Shown: in pieces, positions 62,104-64,000 of the stretch | Position numbering within the stretch: the first letter of the stretch is position 1 | How the letters are laid out: each line of letters begins with the position of its first letter | Origin: Flavisphingomonas formosensis | Lineage (GTDB): Bacteria; Pseudomonadota; Alphaproteobacteria; Sphingomonadales; Sphingomonadaceae | Assembly: GCF_009755815.1 (NCBI RefSeq) | Contig: NZ_WRPK01000001.1 | Coordinates: forward strand, 496,001-560,000 | Direction: 5' to 3' | Length of the DNA: 64,000 nt | Notes under the pieces: generated by a model | Database searches by the model: none | What the model saw: the letters and a program-made list of their open reading frames with translations, nothing else | What the model was told of the DNA's origin: nothing | Translations under genes and position numbers: made by a program

Positions 62104-62970
62104 CTATTGCAACACCGGCACCCCGTTCATCCGCCGGGTGCGGTAATGGCTCGGCGTCTCGCCGAAGCGGCGGCGGAACGCGGTGGCGAAGCTGCCCTGG
62201 TGATCATAGCCGAGCTCCGCGGCGATGGCCTTCAGCGGCATTGCGGTTTCCGCGAGCATCCACGCCGCGCGGGTGAACAGCGATCGCTCGACATGGTCCA
62301 TCACCGTGCGGCCGGTCGTCGCCTTGAAGGCGCGCATCAGGTGGCGGCGCCCGACGCCGCACAGCTCGGCCAGCTCGCCCACGTCCGGCGGCGGGCGGGT
62401 GCGGTCGGCCAGCCGCTCGTCGATGCGCCGCATCTGCCACGGTGCGAGATTGCCCACGTGCAGCCCCTCGCCCCCGCGCACCGTGGCGAAATAGCGGGCC
62501 AGCTCGCCGAGCAGCATCAGGCCGAGTCCCGCGATCACCGTGTCGCGTGCGATGCTTGGACGCGGCAATTCGATCGACAGGCGTTCCAGCAGGTCGAGCA
62601 CCGCCGGCGCGCGGATGTCGACGCAGGCGGCCAGTTCCTCGCCGCTCGACTCCGGGCCGATCCGGGTCAGCTCGCGAAAGCGATCCTCGTCGAAGCGCGC
62701 GATGATGAACTCGCGATTCGGGAAGCCGGGCGAGATGACGTGCAGCGGTGTGCGCGCCGGTACCACGATGGCGGTGCCGAACGGCGAATAGGTGCCGCCC
62801 TCGCCCAGGCAGCCCCTGGCGGGCGAAGTGAAGGGCGGCGGCATGTAGATCAGTGACGGCTCGTCGATCTCGTGCGTGCGCTGGAACGGGCCGCTGCTGT
62901 GCTGGCTCAGCACCTCGAGCCGGAAATTGGCGAGCTGCAGCTCGGCCGCAGTCCAGAATTCACCTTCCAT
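62104..62970 (-). CDS. AraC-family transcriptional regulator
   Basis: A 288-residue regulator. The N-terminal half is a cupin-like sensor (LIYMPPPFTSPARGCLGEGG, SPFGTAIVVPARTPLHVISP). The C-terminal 100 residues hold two helix-turn-helix units: DVGELAELCGVGRRHLMRAF and MPLKAIAAELGYDHQGSFAT with AFRRRFGETPSHYRTRR. GGAGGG precedes ATG 62970. It sits between the MFS operon and the divergent DUF1214-like gene and is the obvious candidate controller of the cluster. Confidence 0.92.
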   Translation of the reverse strand: MEGEFWTAAELQLANFRLEVLSQHSSGPFQRTHEIDEPSLIYMPPPFTSPARGCLGEGGTYSPFGTAIVVPARTPLHVISPGFPNREFIIARFDEDRFRELTRIGPESSGEELAACVDIRAPAVLDLLERLSIELPRPSIARDTVIAGLGLMLLGELARYFATVRGGEGLHVGNLAPWQMRRIDERLADRTRPPPDVGELAELCGVGRRHLMRAFKATTGRTVMDHVERSLFTRAAWMLAETAMPLKAIAAELGYDHQGSFATAFRRRFGETPSHYRTRRMNGVPVLQ

Positions 62971-63106
62971 GCGTCCCTCCGCGCGCTTTTCGTCGCGTCG
63001 TTCAGATCGCGTCACTTTAGCCGATCCACGTCTCCATCGCCACATGCGTAGCGATTGCTGCCCGCTGCCTGCGCAGTAGAATGAGCGGAGAACCGACGGA
63101 GAGGAT

Positions 63107-64000
63107 ATGAACAACCCGATTGCGACCGAGGAACAGGCCCGCTTCGAGCGCGAGGCGCTGCAGGTGCTGGCCGATCCGCGCATGCAGGCGGCGATTGCCG
63201 ACCGGCGCGCCTACTGGCTGGACAAGGCGCAGCCGCGGCCCGGCATGCGCAAGGCGTTCGACAGCAAATATGACGAGGTGGTGTTCGGCGCGATCATCTG
63301 GTCGCTCAACACCGATGCCGAGCGGCCGGCGGTGGTGACCATCAGCCGCATCCCGCACAGGCTCGGCGGGCTCGACGTGCCGGGATCGCGCTGGGGGCTC
63401 GACAATCCGGACTCGGTCTATCGCGTCATCCCGATCAGCGGGGCGGAGCGGTACGTGATCCGCGGTCGCGTGCCCGAGCATCGTCTGACCGAGAATTATT
63501 TCACCTTGTGGAACGCGCATATGGGCACCGTCGACGTGCTCGACGGCAAGTCGCTGGTGCTGGATGCTGACGGACGGTTCGAAATCGCGGTGGACAGCGA
63601 TTCGAGGGGTGATCGGCCCAACCATGTCCGCTCCTCGCCCGAGGCGGTTGAATTCTACATCCGCGACGTCGTGACCGACTGGGCGCGCGAGCGGCCCAAC
63701 GAACTGTCGATCGAGCGGCTGGGCGGCGCGCCGCAAAAGCCCGAGCGTAGCTTCGACCAGAAGGTCGACGACGCCATCGCGATGCTGACCAGGAATATCG
63801 ACAACACGATGCGCTGGAACGCGCAGGCCACCAACAAGCCTGCCAATGCCTTCGATTTCACCATCGATCGCGACAGCGACGGCGCGTTGCGCAACCAGAT
63901 CTACGTCATGGGCTATTTCGATCTCGCAGAGGATGAGGCGCTGGTGATCGACGTCAATCTCGGCGGCGCCGACTATTTCCTCGCGCCGATCACCAATATC
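63107..64000 (+). CDS. DUF1214-like protein, second copy, 3'-truncated by window edge
   Basis: 298 codons are visible from MNNPIATEEQARFEREALQV to the edge, with no stop. NPDSVYRVIPISGAERYVIR, FTLWNAHMG, LDADGRFEIAVDSDSRGDRP and DWARERPNELSIERLGG parallel the 55749 protein (PDQDHLLTEFPDGTHDYRIT, FDAKGNFEVIVSQEKPADGK, TMTIERID), so the two are paralogues of low identity. GGAGAGG lies a few bases before the ATG. It is divergent from the AraC gene and probably under its control. Confidence 0.72.
   Translation, partial: MNNPIATEEQARFEREALQVLADPRMQAAIADRRAYWLDKAQPRPGMRKAFDSKYDEVVFGAIIWSLNTDAERPAVVTISRIPHRLGGLDVPGSRWGLDNPDSVYRVIPISGAERYVIRGRVPEHRLTENYFTLWNAHMGTVDVLDGKSLVLDADGRFEIAVDSDSRGDRPNHVRSSPEAVEFYIRDVVTDWARERPNELSIERLGGAPQKPERSFDQKVDDAIAMLTRNIDNTMRWNAQATNKPANAFDFTIDRDSDGALRNQIYVMGYFDLAEDEALVIDVNLGGADYFLAPITNI

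Overview
The window looks like chromosomal DNA of a sphingomonad-type alphaproteobacterium. The evidence is the high GC content, the alphaproteobacterial gene set (COQ9, ubiquinol-cytochrome c chaperone, DUF177, BamE, MucR/Ros regulator, phasin plus class I PHA synthase, a RibB protein with a degenerate GTP cyclohydrolase II half), a large TonB-dependent receptor beside catabolic enzymes, and many SnoaL-like, DUF1214-like and CMD genes. No rRNA, tRNA, CRISPR array or insertion sequence was seen. Genus is not resolved; Sphingomonadaceae is an inference from gene content.

Layout. 1-2.8 kb: 3' end of uvrB, an exported protein, a lipoprotein and a 49-residue basic protein. 2.9-3.1 kb: a structured transcript with an 18-codon ORF whose leader matches the 16S anti-Shine-Dalgarno tail perfectly over 14 nt, closed by a strong terminator. 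3.3-7.0 kb: the most unusual region, a polymorphic-toxin locus. It holds a full-length toxin (unrecognised N-terminal delivery module, pre-toxin linker, GHH nuclease-like tip), an overlapping immunity candidate, a second copy of the N-terminal module joined out of frame to another toxin tail, and a second AT-rich immunity candidate with a signal peptide. 7.3-20.2 kb: haloacetate-dehalogenase-like hydrolase, class I fumarase, MBL-fold enzyme, ClpS, phasin and PHA synthase, alanine-type aminotransferase, hemerythrin, exported methyltransferase, D-lactate-type dehydrogenase, FolB. 19.7-25.6 kb: a substrate-uptake and catabolism block (two SnoaL-like proteins, amidohydrolase, TonB-dependent receptor).

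26-40 kb is housekeeping: malic enzyme, MutS, GlnD, BamE, cytochrome bc1 chaperone, DUF177, SSB, FeoAB with a Fur-like box, COQ9. 40.3-42.7 kb: PuuD-like membrane protein, a decayed EamA transporter and an Old Yellow Enzyme. 42.9-47 kb: a minus-strand riboflavin operon (ribD-ribE-ribBX-ribH) headed by a small membrane protein and tonB. 47.2-52.9 kb: a CHASE3-GAF-GGDEF diguanylate cyclase, a TelA-like protein with a membrane partner, prs and a MucR regulator.

53.4-64 kb is a coherent accessory catabolic cluster. A five-gene plus-strand operon (medium-chain dehydrogenase, sulfotransferase-like protein, DUF1214-like protein, TIM-barrel isomerase, Gfo/Idh/MocA oxidoreductase) converges on a four-gene minus-strand operon (MFS transporter, SDR, two CMD proteins). 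An AraC regulator follows, divergent from a second DUF1214-like gene cut by the window edge. Together these suggest uptake and oxidative or isomerising breakdown of an unknown, possibly sugar- or polyol-containing, compound. Three dispersed hairpin repeat types mark several intergenic gaps, including the left edge of the toxin locus.
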